Shown: positions 33,322-44,923, counted from the first letter of the stretch. The stretch: DNA of 64,000 nucleotides from Pseudomonas sp. MYb185 (GCF_002979975.1 NZ_PCQD01000004.1:130486-194485), one strand, 5' to 3'. The notes: generated by a model not told the origin, from the letters alone. A program made the numbers and translations.

Positions 33322-36159
33322 ATGCCAGACAGCGAAATGCAGCAGCTGTGGAGTACATCTCACCTATCCGGTGGGAATGCCTCCTACGTTGAAGAGCTCT
33401 ATGAGCTCTATCTGCACGATCCGAACAGTGTCGCCGAAGAATGGCGCAGCTATTTCGACAAGCTGCCCCAGATCACCGGCTCCACCGGCTCGGACATTTC
33501 CCATTCCACCATCCGCGAGCATTTCCTGTCGCTCGCGCAGAACAACCGCCGTCCGCAGGCGGTAAGCGGTGGCCAGGTCAGCAGCGAGCGTGACAAGAAG
33601 CAGGTCGGTGTGCTGCGCCTGATTCAGGCCTACCGCATGCGTGGCCACCAGGCTTCCAGTCTCGATCCGCTGGGGTTGTGGGAGCGGGAAGAAATCGCTG
33701 ATCTGACGCTGGCCGAGTATGGCCTGACCGACGCTGATCTGGACACCGTGTTCCGTACCGGTGAGCTGAACATCGGCAAGGAAGAGGCGCCCCTGCGTGA
33801 AATTCTCGAAGCACTGAAGTCGACCTATTGCGGTACCTTCGGGGCTGAATACATGCATATCGTCGATTCTGCTCAGCGCCGCTGGTTCCAGCAGCGCCTG
33901 GAGAGCGTGCGCGGCAAGCCGCAGCATTCGACCGAAAGCAAACGTCACCTGCTCGAGCGCCTGACCGCCGCCGAAGGCCTGGAAAAGTACCTGGGCACCA
34001 AGTACCCCGGCACCAAGCGTTTCGGTGTGGAAGGTGGCGAGAGCCTGATCCCCATGCTCGACGAGATCATCCAGCGCTCCGGCTCCTATGGGGTCAACGA
34101 AGTCGTACTGGGCATGGCTCACCGTGGCCGTCTCAACGTGCTGGTCAACACCCTGGGCAAGAACCCGCGCGATCTGTTCGACGAGTTCGAAGGCAAGAAG
34201 ATGATCGACCTGGGCTCCGGTGACGTGAAATATCACCAGGGCTTTTCGTCCAACGTCATGACCTCCGGCGGCGAAGTGCATCTGGCGCTGTCGTTCAACC
34301 CCTCGCACCTGGAGATCGTCTCTCCGGTGGTCGAAGGCTCGGTGCGTGCCCGTCAGGACCGCCGCAAGGATGCCACCGGTGACAAGGTGCTGCCGATCAG
34401 CATCCATGGCGACGCTGCCTTTGCCGGCCAGGGCGTGGTCATGGAAACCTTCCAGATGTCCCAGACCCGCGCCTACAAGACCGGTGGCACCATCCATATC
34501 GTGGTCAACAACCAGGTCGGCTTTACCACCAGCCGTCAGGAAGATGCCCGCTCCACCGAGTACTGCACCGACATCGCCAAGATGATTCAGGCGCCGATCT
34601 TCCACGTCAACGGGGATGATCCGGAAGCCGTGCTGTTCGTCACCCAGTTGGCAGTCGACTACCGCATGCAGTTCAAGCGTGACGTGGTGATCGACCTGGT
34701 GTGCTACCGCCGTCGCGGCCACAACGAAGCGGACGAGCCGTCCGGCACCCAGCCGCGCATGTACGCGGTGATCAGCAAGCACCCGACTACCCGCGAGATC
34801 TACGCCAAGCGTCTGGTCGAAGGTGGCGCGCTGACCGAAGAGGATGTGCAGAAGCGAATCGAGGAGTACCGTACCGCCCTGGACAATGGCGATCACGTGG
34901 TGAAAAGCCTGGTCAAGGAGCCTGACTCCAACTCCTTCGTTGACTGGAGACCCTACCTGGGCCACCAGTGGACTGCGCGCCATGACACCCGCTTCGACCT
35001 CAAGACCCTGCAGGAGCTGGCCAACCGCCTGACCAACCTGCCGGACGGTCTGGTGGTACAGCGCCAGGTAGCCAAGATCATCGAGGACCGGGTGAAGATG
35101 GCCGCTGGCGGCCTGGCCCTGAACTGGGGCTTCGCCGAAACCATGGCCTACGCCACCCTGCTGCACGAAGGGCATCCGGTGCGTATTACCGGCCAGGACG
35201 TGGGACGCGGTACCTTCTCCCACCGTCATGCGGTGCTGCACAACCAGAAAGGCGATGGCGCCTACATTCCGCTGGCCAACCTCAGCGAGAACCAGCCACG
35301 CCTGGATATCTACGACTCCCTGCTGTCGGAAGAGGCGGTGCTGGCCTTCGAATACGGCTACGCTACCACCACGCCCAATGCGCTGGTGATCTGGGAAGCG
35401 CAGTTCGGCGACTTCGCCAACGGTGCCCAGGTGGTGATCGACCAGTTCATCACCAGTGGTGAGCACAAGTGGGGCCGCCTGTGCGGTCTGACCATGCTGC
35501 TGCCGCACGGCTATGAAGGTCAGGGGCCGGAGCACTCTTCCGCACGTCTGGAGCGCTTCCTGCAGCTGTGCGCCGAGCAGAACATCCAGGTCTGCGTACC
35601 GACCACGCCGGCCCAGATCTACCATCTGCTGCGCCGTCAGGTGATTCGCCCGCTGCGCAAGCCGCTGGTGGTACTGACGCCGAAATCCCTGCTGCGTCAT
35701 AAACTGGCAATCTCCACCCTGGAAGATCTGGCCGAAGGGTCCTTCCAGACCGTGATTCCCGAAGCCGACGCGATCGATCCGGCGAAGGTGGACCGGGTGG
35801 TCATGTGCAGCGGCAAGGTGTACTACGATTTGCTGGAGAAGCGTCGCGCCGATGAGCTCGAGAATGTCGCCATCGTCCGTATCGAACAGCTGTACCCGTT
35901 CCCGGAAGACGACCTGGCCGAGGTTCTTGCCCCTTACAGCGGACTGAAGAAAGTGGTCTGGTGTCAGGAAGAGCCCATGAACCAGGGTGCCTGGTACTGC
36001 AGCCAGCATCACATGCGCCGCGTGCTGGCACAGCACAGCGTCAGCAATCTGTATCTGGACTACGCTGGACGAGAGGCTTCCGCAGCACCTGCTGGTGGCT
36101 ACCCCTCCGTTCATGCAGAAGAACAAGCGAAACTCCTGCAGGACGCGCTCTACGCTTGA
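33322..36159 (+). CDS. sucA: 2-oxoglutarate dehydrogenase E1 component
   Basis: The 945-residue ThDP-dependent enzyme decarboxylates 2-oxoglutarate and transfers the succinyl group to lipoyl-SucB. The N-terminal segment LWSTSHLSGGNASYVEELYE is the E2-binding region. Core motifs are LGMAHRGRLNVLVNTLGK, the ThDP/Mg site HGDAAFAGQGVVMETFQMS with NNQVGFTTS, and YRRRGHNEADEPS with the active His. Length is normal. sucB follows 35 nt downstream. Confidence 0.98.
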   Translation: MPDSEMQQLWSTSHLSGGNASYVEELYELYLHDPNSVAEEWRSYFDKLPQITGSTGSDISHSTIREHFLSLAQNNRRPQAVSGGQVSSERDKKQVGVLRLIQAYRMRGHQASSLDPLGLWEREEIADLTLAEYGLTDADLDTVFRTGELNIGKEEAPLREILEALKSTYCGTFGAEYMHIVDSAQRRWFQQRLESVRGKPQHSTESKRHLLERLTAAEGLEKYLGTKYPGTKRFGVEGGESLIPMLDEIIQRSGSYGVNEVVLGMAHRGRLNVLVNTLGKNPRDLFDEFEGKKMIDLGSGDVKYHQGFSSNVMTSGGEVHLALSFNPSHLEIVSPVVEGSVRARQDRRKDATGDKVLPISIHGDAAFAGQGVVMETFQMSQTRAYKTGGTIHIVVNNQVGFTTSRQEDARSTEYCTDIAKMIQAPIFHVNGDDPEAVLFVTQLAVDYRMQFKRDVVIDLVCYRRRGHNEADEPSGTQPRMYAVISKHPTTREIYAKRLVEGGALTEEDVQKRIEEYRTALDNGDHVVKSLVKEPDSNSFVDWRPYLGHQWTARHDTRFDLKTLQELANRLTNLPDGLVVQRQVAKIIEDRVKMAAGGLALNWGFAETMAYATLLHEGHPVRITGQDVGRGTFSHRHAVLHNQKGDGAYIPLANLSENQPRLDIYDSLLSEEAVLAFEYGYATTTPNALVIWEAQFGDFANGAQVVIDQFITSGEHKWGRLCGLTMLLPHGYEGQGPEHSSARLERFLQLCAEQNIQVCVPTTPAQIYHLLRRQVIRPLRKPLVVLTPKSLLRHKLAISTLEDLAEGSFQTVIPEADAIDPAKVDRVVMCSGKVYYDLLEKRRADELENVAIVRIEQLYPFPEDDLAEVLAPYSGLKKVVWCQEEPMNQGAWYCSQHHMRRVLAQHSVSNLYLDYAGREASAAPAGGYPSVHAEEQAKLLQDALYA

Positions 36160-36194
36160 GCCACTGCACAACACAGTTTATTTAAGGATTGACA

Positions 36195-37427
36195 ATGGCG
36201 ATTGAAATCAAGGCCCCTACATTCCCCGAATCGGTTGCGGACGGCACTGTTGCCACCTGGCACAAGCAGCCCGGCGACGCAGTCAAGCGCGATGACCTGA
36301 TCGTTGACATCGAGACCGACAAGGTTGTTCTGGAAGTTCTGGCCGAAGCCGATGGCGTGCTGGGCGATATCATCAAGGGCGAAGGCGATACCGTCCTCAG
36401 CGGCGAGAAACTGGGTACGCTGAACGAAGGCGCCACTGCCGCACCGAAGGCCGAGGCCGCGCCGGCAGCAACTGCGGCTCCCGCCGCTGCCGCCGAAGCC
36501 GAAGCGGGTGATGAGCAACTGCTGAATCCGGCAGCGCGCAAGCTGGCCGAAGAAAGTGGCCTGGATCCTGCCCAGATCAAGGGCACCGGCAAGGGCGGTC
36601 GCGTCACCAAGGAAGACGTGCTCAACGCCATCGAGGCGAAGAAATCCGCTCCGGCTGCTGCCGCTGCACCGGCCGCCAAGCCTGCTGCCGCCAGCGCCTC
36701 CTCGGTCATGCTGAGCGAAGGTGACCGCGTCGAGAAGCGCGTGCCCATGACCCGCCTGCGTGCGCGCATTGCCGAGCGTCTGGTCGAGGCGCAGTCGAGC
36801 ATGGCCATGCTGACGACCTACAACGAAGTCGACATGAAGCCGATCATGGACCTGCGCAAGAAGTACAAGGACCTGTTCGAGAAGAAGCACAATGGCGTAC
36901 GCCTGGGCTTCATGTCCTTCTTCGTCAAGGCGGCTACCGAAGCGCTGAAGCGTTTCCCCGCGGTCAACGCCTCCATCGATGGCAAGGACATCGTCTATCA
37001 CGGCTACCAGGATATCGGTGTGGCCGTATCCAGTGACCGTGGTCTGGTGGTGCCGGTGCTGCGCAACACCGAGTTCATGAACCTGGCCCAGATCGAAGGC
37101 ACCATCAGCGACTTCGGCCGCAAGGCACGCGATGGCAAGCTGTCCATGGAGGAAATGACTGGTGGTACTTTCACCATTTCCAACGGCGGGGTATTCGGTT
37201 CGCTGCTGTCTTCGCCGATCGTAAACCCCCCGCAGGCCGCCATTCTGGGCATGCACAAGATCCAGGAGCGCCCGATGGCCGTTGATGGCCAGGTGGTGAT
37301 CCGGCCGATGATGTATCTGGCGCTGTCCTATGACCACCGCCTGATCGATGGCAAGGAAGCGGTCAGCTTCCTGGTCGCGATCAAGGAGCTGCTGGAAGAT
37401 CCGGCTCGCATGCTGTTGGACATCTGA
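36195..37427 (+). CDS. sucB: Dihydrolipoamide succinyltransferase (E2 of 2-oxoglutarate dehydrogenase)
   Basis: The 410-residue E2 protein starts at ATG 36195 ([13 protein letters not shown]). Domain order is: lipoyl domain, residues 1-80, with the lipoylated Lys in [11 protein letters not shown]; an Ala/Pro-rich linker; the E1/E3-binding domain ([20 protein letters not shown]); a second linker; and the catalytic domain with [16 protein letters not shown], whose His and Asp perform acyl transfer. It forms the 24-mer core of the complex. lpdG, encoding E3, follows after a hairpin. Confidence 0.98.
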   Translation: MAIEIKAPTFPESVADGTVATWHKQPGDAVKRDDLIVDIETDKVVLEVLAEADGVLGDIIKGEGDTVLSGEKLGTLNEGATAAPKAEAAPAATAAPAAAAEAEAGDEQLLNPAARKLAEESGLDPAQIKGTGKGGRVTKEDVLNAIEAKKSAPAAAAAPAAKPAAASASSVMLSEGDRVEKRVPMTRLRARIAERLVEAQSSMAMLTTYNEVDMKPIMDLRKKYKDLFEKKHNGVRLGFMSFFVKAATEALKRFPAVNASIDGKDIVYHGYQDIGVAVSSDRGLVVPVLRNTEFMNLAQIEGTISDFGRKARDGKLSMEEMTGGTFTISNGGVFGSLLSSPIVNPPQAAILGMHKIQERPMAVDGQVVIRPMMYLALSYDHRLIDGKEAVSFLVAIKELLEDPARMLLDI

Positions 37428-37461
37428 CCGCAGCAACTGGTTTTAACGCGTCAAGCGGCAG

Positions 37462-37485
37462 ACTGCCGGTAGTCGTACCGGCAGT
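37462..37485 (+). other. Perfect hairpin between sucB and lpdG
   Basis: ACTGCCGGTA (37462-37471) and TACCGGCAGT (37476-37485) form a perfect 10-bp stem with loop GTCG. There is no T run, so it is not a typical terminator. Its position inside an operon suggests a role in mRNA stability or processing. Confidence 0.65.
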
Positions 37486-37496
37486 TTGGGATATAG

Positions 37497-38957
<1,461 letters not shown>

Positions 38958-38972
38958 GTAATCCTCCCCGGA

Positions 38973-39007
38973 CCGCCGGCACTTCCGCACAGCGGATGTG
39001 CCGGCGG
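38973..39007 (+). other. Long GC-rich hairpin between lpdG and sucC
   Basis: CCGCCGGCAC (38973-38982) pairs perfectly with GTGCCGGCGG (38998-39007). An inner TCCG/CGGA pair makes the total stem about 14 bp with one mismatch; the apical loop is CACAG. No T run follows. It lies 16 nt past the lpdG stop and 154 nt before sucC. Confidence 0.75.
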
Positions 39008-39161
39008 CCTGGTTGCCGATTCACAAGGCAAGGTCGAAGGATCGACCATCACCCCCGGGGGTGACTCGGGTATGCAGGGACTCTGGTCCGGCAGCCTGAT
39101 CGGTGACAGTGGCGCAGTACCGTCACTGTTATGAAATTCATATGAACAACGGTACAAATGA

Positions 39162-40328
39162 ATGAATCTTCACGAATATCAGGGGAAGCAGCTGTTCGCT
39201 GAGTACGGCCTTCCTGTCTCCAAAGGTATTGCTGTCGACACTCCTGAAGCAGCTGCCGAAGCCTGTGACACCATCGGTGGTTCCGAGTGGGTAGTCAAAG
39301 CCCAGGTCCACGCTGGTGGCCGCGGCAAGGCTGGTGGCGTCAAGCTGGTCAAGAACAAGGAAGACGCCAAGGCCTTTGCCGAGAAGTGGCTGGGTCAGCG
39401 TCTGGTAACCTATCAGACCGATGCCAACGGTCAGCCGGTGACCAAGATTCTGGTAGAGTCCTGCACTGATATCGACCAGGAACTCTATCTGGGCGCCGTC
39501 GTGGATCGTTCCACCCGCCGTATCGTTTTCATGGCATCCACCGAAGGTGGCGTTGAAATCGAGAAGGTCGCTGAAGAAACTCCCGAGAAAATCCTCAAGG
39601 CCACCATCGATCCGCTGGTCGGTCCGCAGCCCTACCAGGGCCGTGACCTGGCTTTCCAGCTGGGCCTGAAGGGCGACCAGATCAAGCAGTTCACCAATAT
39701 CTTCGTCGGTCTGGGCAAGTTGTTCGCCGACTACGACCTGGCGCTGCTGGAAATCAACCCGCTGGTGATCAAGAAAGACGGCAACCTGCACTGCCTGGAC
39801 GCCAAGATCAACATCGACGCCAACGCCCTGTACCGTCAACCCAAGCTGCGCGCCATGCACGATCCGTCCCAGGACGATGCCCGTGAAGCGCATGCTGCCC
39901 AGTTCGAACTGAACTACGTGGCGCTGGAAGGCAACATCGGCTGCATGGTCAACGGTGCCGGTCTGGCCATGGGTACCATGGACATCGTCAACCTGCACGG
40001 CGGCAAGCCGGCCAACTTCCTCGACGTCGGCGGCGGTGCAACCAAGGAGCGCGTGACTGAAGCGTTCAAGATCATCCTCTCCGACAGCAATGTGGCCGCG
40101 GTTCTGGTCAACATCTTCGGTGGCATCGTGCGTTGCGACATGATCGCCGAAGGCATCATCGGTGCGGTCAAGGATGTAGGCGTCAAGGTGCCGGTAGTGG
40201 TGCGCCTGGAAGGCAACAACGCCGACCTGGGTGCCAAGGTACTGGCTGAAAGTGGTTTGAACATCATCGCAGCAACCAGTCTGACCGACGCTGCAGTACA
40301 GGTCGTCAAAGCGGCGGAGGGCAAGTAA
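39162..40328 (+). CDS. sucC: Succinyl-CoA ligase (ADP/GDP-forming) beta subunit
   Basis: The 388-residue ATP-grasp subunit binds the nucleotide and, with SucD, converts succinyl-CoA to succinate with substrate-level phosphorylation. [19 protein letters not shown] is the standard N-terminus. [20 protein letters not shown] lines the nucleotide site, ALLEINPLV carries a Mg ligand, and [19 protein letters not shown] is the subunit interface. The stop overlaps the sucD start by 1 nt. Confidence 0.98.
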   Translation: MNLHEYQGKQLFAEYGLPVSKGIAVDTPEAAAEACDTIGGSEWVVKAQVHAGGRGKAGGVKLVKNKEDAKAFAEKWLGQRLVTYQTDANGQPVTKILVESCTDIDQELYLGAVVDRSTRRIVFMASTEGGVEIEKVAEETPEKILKATIDPLVGPQPYQGRDLAFQLGLKGDQIKQFTNIFVGLGKLFADYDLALLEINPLVIKKDGNLHCLDAKINIDANALYRQPKLRAMHDPSQDDAREAHAAQFELNYVALEGNIGCMVNGAGLAMGTMDIVNLHGGKPANFLDVGGGATKERVTEAFKIILSDSNVAAVLVNIFGGIVRCDMIAEGIIGAVKDVGVKVPVVVRLEGNNADLGAKVLAESGLNIIAATSLTDAAVQVVKAAEGK

Positions 40329-41209
40329 TGAGCATCCTGATCGACAAGAACACCAAGGTAATCTGCCAGGGCATCACCGGCTCGCAGGGCTCCTTCCACA
40401 CCGAACAGGCCATTGCCTACGGTACTCAGATGGTCGGTGGCGTTACCCCGGGCAAGGGTGGCACTACGCACCTGGGCCTGCCGGTATTCAACACTGTGCG
40501 CGAAGCAGTGGAAGCTACTGGTGCTGATGCCTCCGTGATCTACGTTCCGGCTCCGTTCTGCAAGGATTCCATCCTGGAAGCCGCCAACGCCGGTATCAAG
40601 CTGATCGTATGCATCACCGAAGGTATCGCTACCCTCGACATGCTGGATGCCAAGGTCAAGTGCGACGAACTGGGCGTACGCCTGATCGGGCCTAACTGCC
40701 CGGGCGTCATCACCCCCGGCGAGTGCAAGATCGGCATCATGCCCGGCCACATCCACCTGCCAGGCAAGGTAGGCATCGTTTCCCGCTCCGGCACCCTGAC
40801 CTACGAAGCGGTCAAGCAGACCACTGACGCCGGTTTCGGTCAGTCCAGCTGCGTCGGTATCGGCGGTGACCCGATCCCTGGCTCCAACTTCATCGATATC
40901 CTGAAGCTGTTCCAGGAAGATCCGCAGACCGAAGCCATCGTCATGATCGGCGAGATCGGCGGTAGCGCTGAAGAAGAAGCCGCTGCCTTCATCAAGGCCA
41001 ATGTGACCAAGCCGGTGGTGTCCTACATCGCTGGTGTGACTGCTCCGGCAGGCAAGCGCATGGGCCATGCCGGTGCGATCATCTCCGGCGGCAAGGGTAC
41101 TGCCGACGAGAAGTTCGCTGCCCTGGAAGACGCAGGCGTGAAGACCGTCCGCTCGCTGGCCGATATCGGCAAGGCGCTGTCGGAACTGACTGGCTGGGAA
41201 ATGAAGTAA
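40328..41209 (+). CDS. sucD: Succinyl-CoA ligase alpha subunit
   Basis: The 293-residue subunit binds CoA through its N-terminal Rossmann domain ([20 protein letters not shown]). The phosphorylated catalytic His is in [38 protein letters not shown] is typical. It is translated in coupling with sucC, and a strong terminator follows 19 nt after the stop. Confidence 0.98.
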   Translation: MSILIDKNTKVICQGITGSQGSFHTEQAIAYGTQMVGGVTPGKGGTTHLGLPVFNTVREAVEATGADASVIYVPAPFCKDSILEAANAGIKLIVCITEGIATLDMLDAKVKCDELGVRLIGPNCPGVITPGECKIGIMPGHIHLPGKVGIVSRSGTLTYEAVKQTTDAGFGQSSCVGIGGDPIPGSNFIDILKLFQEDPQTEAIVMIGEIGGSAEEEAAAFIKANVTKPVVSYIAGVTAPAGKRMGHAGAIISGGKGTADEKFAALEDAGVKTVRSLADIGKALSELTGWEMK

Positions 41210-41228
41210 TTCCCCGCTGATCTGCAAG

Positions 41229-41254
41229 CAAAACCCCGCCTCGGCGGGGTTTTG
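41229..41254 (+). terminator. Rho-independent terminator after sucCD
   Basis: CAAAACCCCGCC/GGCGGGGTTTTG form a 12-bp stem with loop TC (in practice CTCG), ending in a T-rich tail. It ends the TCA-cycle gene block. Confidence 0.92.
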
Positions 41255-41361
41255 TCATTTTTGGTTCACAACATGACCGGGAGCAGCCCTTTTGCCCATA
41301 CGCATGTTTATAATGCCCGCATTGCTGTCTGTACCGGGCAGTCCCTGACAGAAGAATTTCA

Positions 41362-42672
41362 ATGAAGACATTATCGCCGGCCAATATTCTGGCCCTCGGT
41401 TTCATGACCTTCGCCCTGTTTCTGGGTGCAGGCAATATCATCTTTCCGCCCAGCGCCGGTCTGTTGGCCGGTGAGAACATGTGGCCCACCGCGCTGGGAT
41501 TCCTGCTGACTGCGGTGGGTTTACCGCTGCTGACGCTGGTTGCGCTGGCGCGGGTTGGTGGTGGTATCCAGGAGCTGACCGCGCCGCTGGGGAAATATCC
41601 CGGCCTGATCCTGGCCATTCTGGTCTATCTCTCCATCGGGCCGCTGTTCGCCACGCCACGAACCGCCGTGGTGTCGTATGAGGTGGGTGTGGTCGGATTG
41701 GTCGAGGACAGCTGGCAGGCGCTGCTGATCTATTCGCTGGTGTATTTCACTGTGGTGTTGTGCCTGGCATTGAAGCCCGGCCGCCTGGTGGACAATATCG
41801 GCAAGCTGATCACGCCAGTGCTGCTACTGGCATTGGTGATTCTCGGTATAGCGGCGCTGCTGTTCCCGGCAGGTGATGTCAGTGAGGCGGCATCGGCCTA
41901 CCGGGAAAACCCGCTTATCGAGGGTGTTCTGCAAGGCTATTTGACCATGGACGCCCTGGGGGCGCTGGTGTTCGGTGTGGTGATCACCCGAGCCATTCGT
42001 GATCGCCAGGTGCAGGAAACCCATGTGGTGACCCGCTATACGATTACTGCATCGGTGATCGCTGCCGTTGGTTTGGCCCTGGTCTACCTGGCGCTGTTTC
42101 AGCTGGGCGCTACCAGCAGCTCATTGGTGGAGCCGGGCGCCAATGGTGGGCAGATCCTGGCCGCCTTCGTCCAGTATCGTTTCGGTACGGCGGGCAGCCT
42201 GCTGCTGGCGGTGGTGATCACCCTGGCATGCCTGACCACCGCGGTAGGGCTGATATCGGCCTGTGGCGCGTTTTTCAGTCGCGAGTTTCCGGTCAGCTAT
42301 GAACAGGTGGTTTGGGTATTCACCATCTTCTGCATGGCGGTATCCAACCAGGGGCTGGACAGCCTGATCCGGGTTTCCATCCCGGTGCTGGTGGGGTTGT
42401 ACCCGCTGGCTATCGTGCTGGTCTGTCTTGGCCTGTTCCTGCCAGGTTGGCAGCGTCCGCAGAACATCATGCGCCCGGTGATGCTGGTCGCCTTGTTGTT
42501 CGGTATCATCGATGGCCTCAAGGCCGCCGGTTTCATGGACCGTGATACGGCCTGGATGAGTGGCCTGCCGTTTGCTTCTCTGGGGCTGGGCTGGTTGGTG
42601 CCGGCCATCGTCATGCTGGTCATCGCCATTGTGGTGGACCAGTTACGCTATGGCAGGCTGCGCAGCGCATGA
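41362..42672 (+). CDS. brnQ: Branched-chain amino acid transport system II carrier protein
   Basis: The 436-residue inner-membrane protein belongs to the LIVCS family, which imports Leu, Ile and Val with Na+. The N-terminus MKTLSPANILALGFMTFALFL and FLGAGNIIFPPSAGLLAGE are family hallmarks. About twelve hydrophobic segments follow (for example GLVEDSWQALLIYSLVYFTV, MDALGALVFGVVITRAI). The position after sucD matches braB in P. aeruginosa; braB and braZ paralogues cannot be told apart by eye, so the general symbol is used. Confidence 0.93.
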   Translation: MKTLSPANILALGFMTFALFLGAGNIIFPPSAGLLAGENMWPTALGFLLTAVGLPLLTLVALARVGGGIQELTAPLGKYPGLILAILVYLSIGPLFATPRTAVVSYEVGVVGLVEDSWQALLIYSLVYFTVVLCLALKPGRLVDNIGKLITPVLLLALVILGIAALLFPAGDVSEAASAYRENPLIEGVLQGYLTMDALGALVFGVVITRAIRDRQVQETHVVTRYTITASVIAAVGLALVYLALFQLGATSSSLVEPGANGGQILAAFVQYRFGTAGSLLLAVVITLACLTTAVGLISACGAFFSREFPVSYEQVVWVFTIFCMAVSNQGLDSLIRVSIPVLVGLYPLAIVLVCLGLFLPGWQRPQNIMRPVMLVALLFGIIDGLKAAGFMDRDTAWMSGLPFASLGLGWLVPAIVMLVIAIVVDQLRYGRLRSA

Positions 42673-42691
42673 GTTCGTTGAAGGAAGCACA

Positions 42692-43429
42692 ATGAACGAT
42701 ATTCTCCATGCCGAATCGCTCTGGCTGAATTTTACCGCCTTTGGCTGGTTCATCTTCTGCTGGATCGGCTATACCCGCTACGCCTGGCACAAAGGGCGGG
42801 ATACGCCCTGCCTGGCGAGCGTACTGCACCTGTATCGCAAGGACTGGATGAGCCGGCTGCTGCTGCGTGAGCAGCGCATTGCCGACGCCAGCCTGATCAG
42901 CAACCTGGAGCGCAACACCTCGTTCTTCGCCTCCAGCACGTTGCTGATCGTGGCGGGGTTGATCACCGTGATGGGGGCAACGGATCGGGCCCAGAGCCTG
43001 CTGCAGGAACTGCCATTCGTGGCCTCGGTCAGCCGTGAAATTTCGGAGGTGAAGCTGCTGGCGATGCTGGGTATCTTCGTCTACGCGTTCTTCACCTTCT
43101 CCTGGGCGATGCGTCAGTACAACTTTGCTTCAGTGCTGTTTGGCTCGGCTCCACTGGTAGGGGAGAAGCATGTCAGCGAGATCGAACGCAAGGCCTTCGC
43201 CACCCGGGCGGCCAAGGTGCTGTCCAAGGCTGCGCACTCCTTCAACCTGGGCTTGCGTTCCTATTACTTCGCGCTGGCGATGCTCTGCTGGTTCATCAAC
43301 CCCTGGGTGTTCATGGGCATGACCGCGGGCGTGGTATATGTGTTGTACCGTCGGGAGTTCAAATCCACGGTGCTGGAAGTGCTGATGGCGACGCCGGCGC
43401 AGTTCCCCGAACCCCCGCCAGAGCAATGA
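42692..43429 (+). CDS. DUF599 membrane protein
   Basis: ATG 42692 follows AAGGAAGC. The 245-residue product has four or five hydrophobic segments. The conserved core is FGWFIFCWIGYTRYAWHKG near the N-terminus, then MSRLLLREQRIADASLISNL, FFASSTLLIVAGLITVMGA and FAFFTFSWAMRQYNF-like text (YAFFTFSWAMRQYNFASVL). These mark DUF599, whose function is unknown. It is 19 nt behind brnQ and probably in the same operon, as I recall for PA1590-PA1591. Confidence 0.9.
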   Translation: MNDILHAESLWLNFTAFGWFIFCWIGYTRYAWHKGRDTPCLASVLHLYRKDWMSRLLLREQRIADASLISNLERNTSFFASSTLLIVAGLITVMGATDRAQSLLQELPFVASVSREISEVKLLAMLGIFVYAFFTFSWAMRQYNFASVLFGSAPLVGEKHVSEIERKAFATRAAKVLSKAAHSFNLGLRSYYFALAMLCWFINPWVFMGMTAGVVYVLYRREFKSTVLEVLMATPAQFPEPPPEQ

Positions 43430-43440
43430 CTGACGCACAA

Positions 43441-43472
43441 ACAATATCGGCCGCATAAGCGGCCGATATTGT
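43441..43472. terminator. Perfect palindrome, likely bidirectional terminator
   Basis: A 14-bp perfect stem (ACAATATCGGCCGC/GCGGCCGATATTGT) with tetraloop ATAA between convergent genes, starting 12 nt after the DUF599 stop. The T content downstream is modest, so termination strength is uncertain. Confidence 0.7.
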
Positions 43473-43498
43473 CGTGGGGTATACAGCAACTGCGGGGG

Positions 43499-43855
43499 TT
43501 ATTCGCCGTTCATGCGCTGGTTCAGATCGTCCCGGGCATCAGCGGCGGCTTCCTTGGCCTGTTGACCTTTTTCCTGCAGGTAATCGGTGGAGTCATCATA
43601 GGCTTCACTGATCCTGTCGCCGGCTGCATCCAGATTCTCCTGAATGCGTTCGCCGGTAGTCGGCTCGTTATTGAAGGTTTCGTCGGCTTTCTGCTCGATG
43701 GCATCGCCGGTATCTTCGATGGCATCACCTACATTGTCCATCGCATCGGACATGGACTCGCGAGCCGACTCCATCTTGTCTTCCGGCTTGTCCTGACAGG
43801 CTGCCAGCATACCGAGACTGGCCATGAGGATGGCCGTTGCGCAAAGCTTTTTCAT
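43499..43855 (-). CDS. Small acidic lipoprotein with coiled-coil repeats
   Basis: ATG (complement 43853-43855) gives 118 residues starting MKKLCATAILMASLGMLAAC, a lipoprotein signal with Cys at residue 20. The mature part is acidic and helical, with heptad-like repeats of the pattern (A)xDAxxxxxDAIE: ESARESMSDAMDNVGDAIED, then EERIQENLDAAGDRI-like text and QQAKEAAADARDDLNQRM. This resembles YtxH/CsbD-like or apolipophorin-like stress lipoproteins, but I do not assign a family. Probably periplasmic, membrane-anchored. Confidence 0.8.
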   Translation of the reverse strand: MKKLCATAILMASLGMLAACQDKPEDKMESARESMSDAMDNVGDAIEDTGDAIEQKADETFNNEPTTGERIQENLDAAGDRISEAYDDSTDYLQEKGQQAKEAAADARDDLNQRMNGE

Positions 43856-43989
43856 CTGATTCTCCAAGTGATGATTCACTGTCTGGTTAGTCCGGCGTAA
43901 GCGGCAAGAGTTCCCGCTTCGCTACACCAAGCGTAGTAGATTCATGCTGGTCTGTTAAAATCTGGAGTTTTGTATCCGGTGGGCTTGAT

Positions 43990-44454
43990 ATGAGTATTGA
44001 ACAACGCGCACGCAACTTCCTGTCCGTGCTGCGCCATTGCCAGGTGCTTGGCATGACGGTGGAGCAGGCCGATGAGAGCGGCCTGGTCATCAAACTGCCC
44101 TACAGTGAACTCATTGTCGGCAATCCGGTGACCGGTGTGGTGCACGGTGGGGCAATCACCACCCTGATGGACAGCTGCTGTGGCATTTCCACGGTCTGTT
44201 ACCTGGATGATTTCGAGATCTGCCCGACGCTGGACCTGCGCATCGACTATATGCATCCGGCCGAGCCGGGGGCGCCGATCTTCGGTTTTGCCGAATGCTA
44301 CCGGGTAACGCCCACGATCATCTTCACCCGCGGCGTGGCCTACCAGCACAGCCGAGAGGAGCCGCTGGCCCACGTGGTGGGCACCTTCATGCGCATGGGC
44401 AAGGGTACGCTGGAGTCGGGGCAGGTACGCCCCGCAGCAGGAGGCGCAGCATGA
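43990..44454 (+). CDS. PaaI-family hotdog thioesterase (first of a pair)
   Basis: The 154-residue product has the hotdog core GNPVTGVVHGGAITTLMDSCCG (about 40-62), where HGG and the following Asp form the PaaI-type active site. The strand LDLRIDYMHPAEPGAPIFG follows. It would hydrolyse acyl- or aryl-CoA thioesters. Its stop overlaps the start of a second hotdog gene (ATGA), so the two products probably form a heteromer or act together. Confidence 0.9.
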   Translation: MSIEQRARNFLSVLRHCQVLGMTVEQADESGLVIKLPYSELIVGNPVTGVVHGGAITTLMDSCCGISTVCYLDDFEICPTLDLRIDYMHPAEPGAPIFGFAECYRVTPTIIFTRGVAYQHSREEPLAHVVGTFMRMGKGTLESGQVRPAAGGAA

Positions 44455-44888
44455 ACCAGCATATCGAACAGTTGGTGCGCGATGCCCACCAGACCGGTGA
44501 CTACCGGCCGCTGATAGAACAGATCCCCTATGCGCAGATGCTCGGCATGCGGGTATTGCGGCTGGGGGAGGAGATGGTCTTCCACCTGCCCATCAGCAAG
44601 GACAATATCGGCAATCCGGTATTGCCCGCGTTGCATGGCGGCGTGCTGGCTGGTTTCATGGAGCTGGCGGCCATGTTGCATCTGATGGTCAGCATGAACA
44701 GCCCGACCTTTCCCAAGATTATTGATTTTTCCGTGGATTACCTGCGGGCCGGCCTGTCCCGGGATACCTATGCGACCTGTCAGGTATGGCGTCAGGGGCG
44801 GCGAGTGGGTAATGTGGCGATTACCGCATGGCAAACCCGCTCGGACGAGCCGGTGGCCACGGCACGGGCGCATTTCAAGCTGGATTGA
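44451..44888 (+). CDS. PaaI-family hotdog thioesterase (second of a pair)
   Basis: The 145-residue product has GNPVLPALHGGVLAGFMELAAML, aligning with the HGG helix of its neighbour. The catalytic Asp position is replaced by Glu (FMELAAM rather than LMDSCC). The rest of the fold (IIDFSVDYLRAGLSRDTYATC, GRRVGNVAITAW) is intact. ATG 44451 lies behind AGGAGGCGCAGC. The Asp to Glu difference suggests division of labour between the two subunits; this is inference. Confidence 0.88.
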   Translation: MNQHIEQLVRDAHQTGDYRPLIEQIPYAQMLGMRVLRLGEEMVFHLPISKDNIGNPVLPALHGGVLAGFMELAAMLHLMVSMNSPTFPKIIDFSVDYLRAGLSRDTYATCQVWRQGRRVGNVAITAWQTRSDEPVATARAHFKLD

Positions 44889-44923
44889 ATTTTCGACAGC
44901 CGTACGAGTGGAGATGTCAGGAC

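Noticed and set aside
33364-36174. A very long open frame opposite sucA (936 codons), and similar long frames opposite gltA, sdhA, lpdG, htpG and fadE
   Set aside because: These are shadows from high-GC codon usage. Their translations show no family motifs and are rich in His, Arg and Gln, while the sense frames encode complete known enzymes.
37462-37485. Rho-independent terminator between sucB and lpdG
   Set aside because: The stem is perfect but is followed by TTGGGATATAG rather than a T run, and lies within a functional operon.
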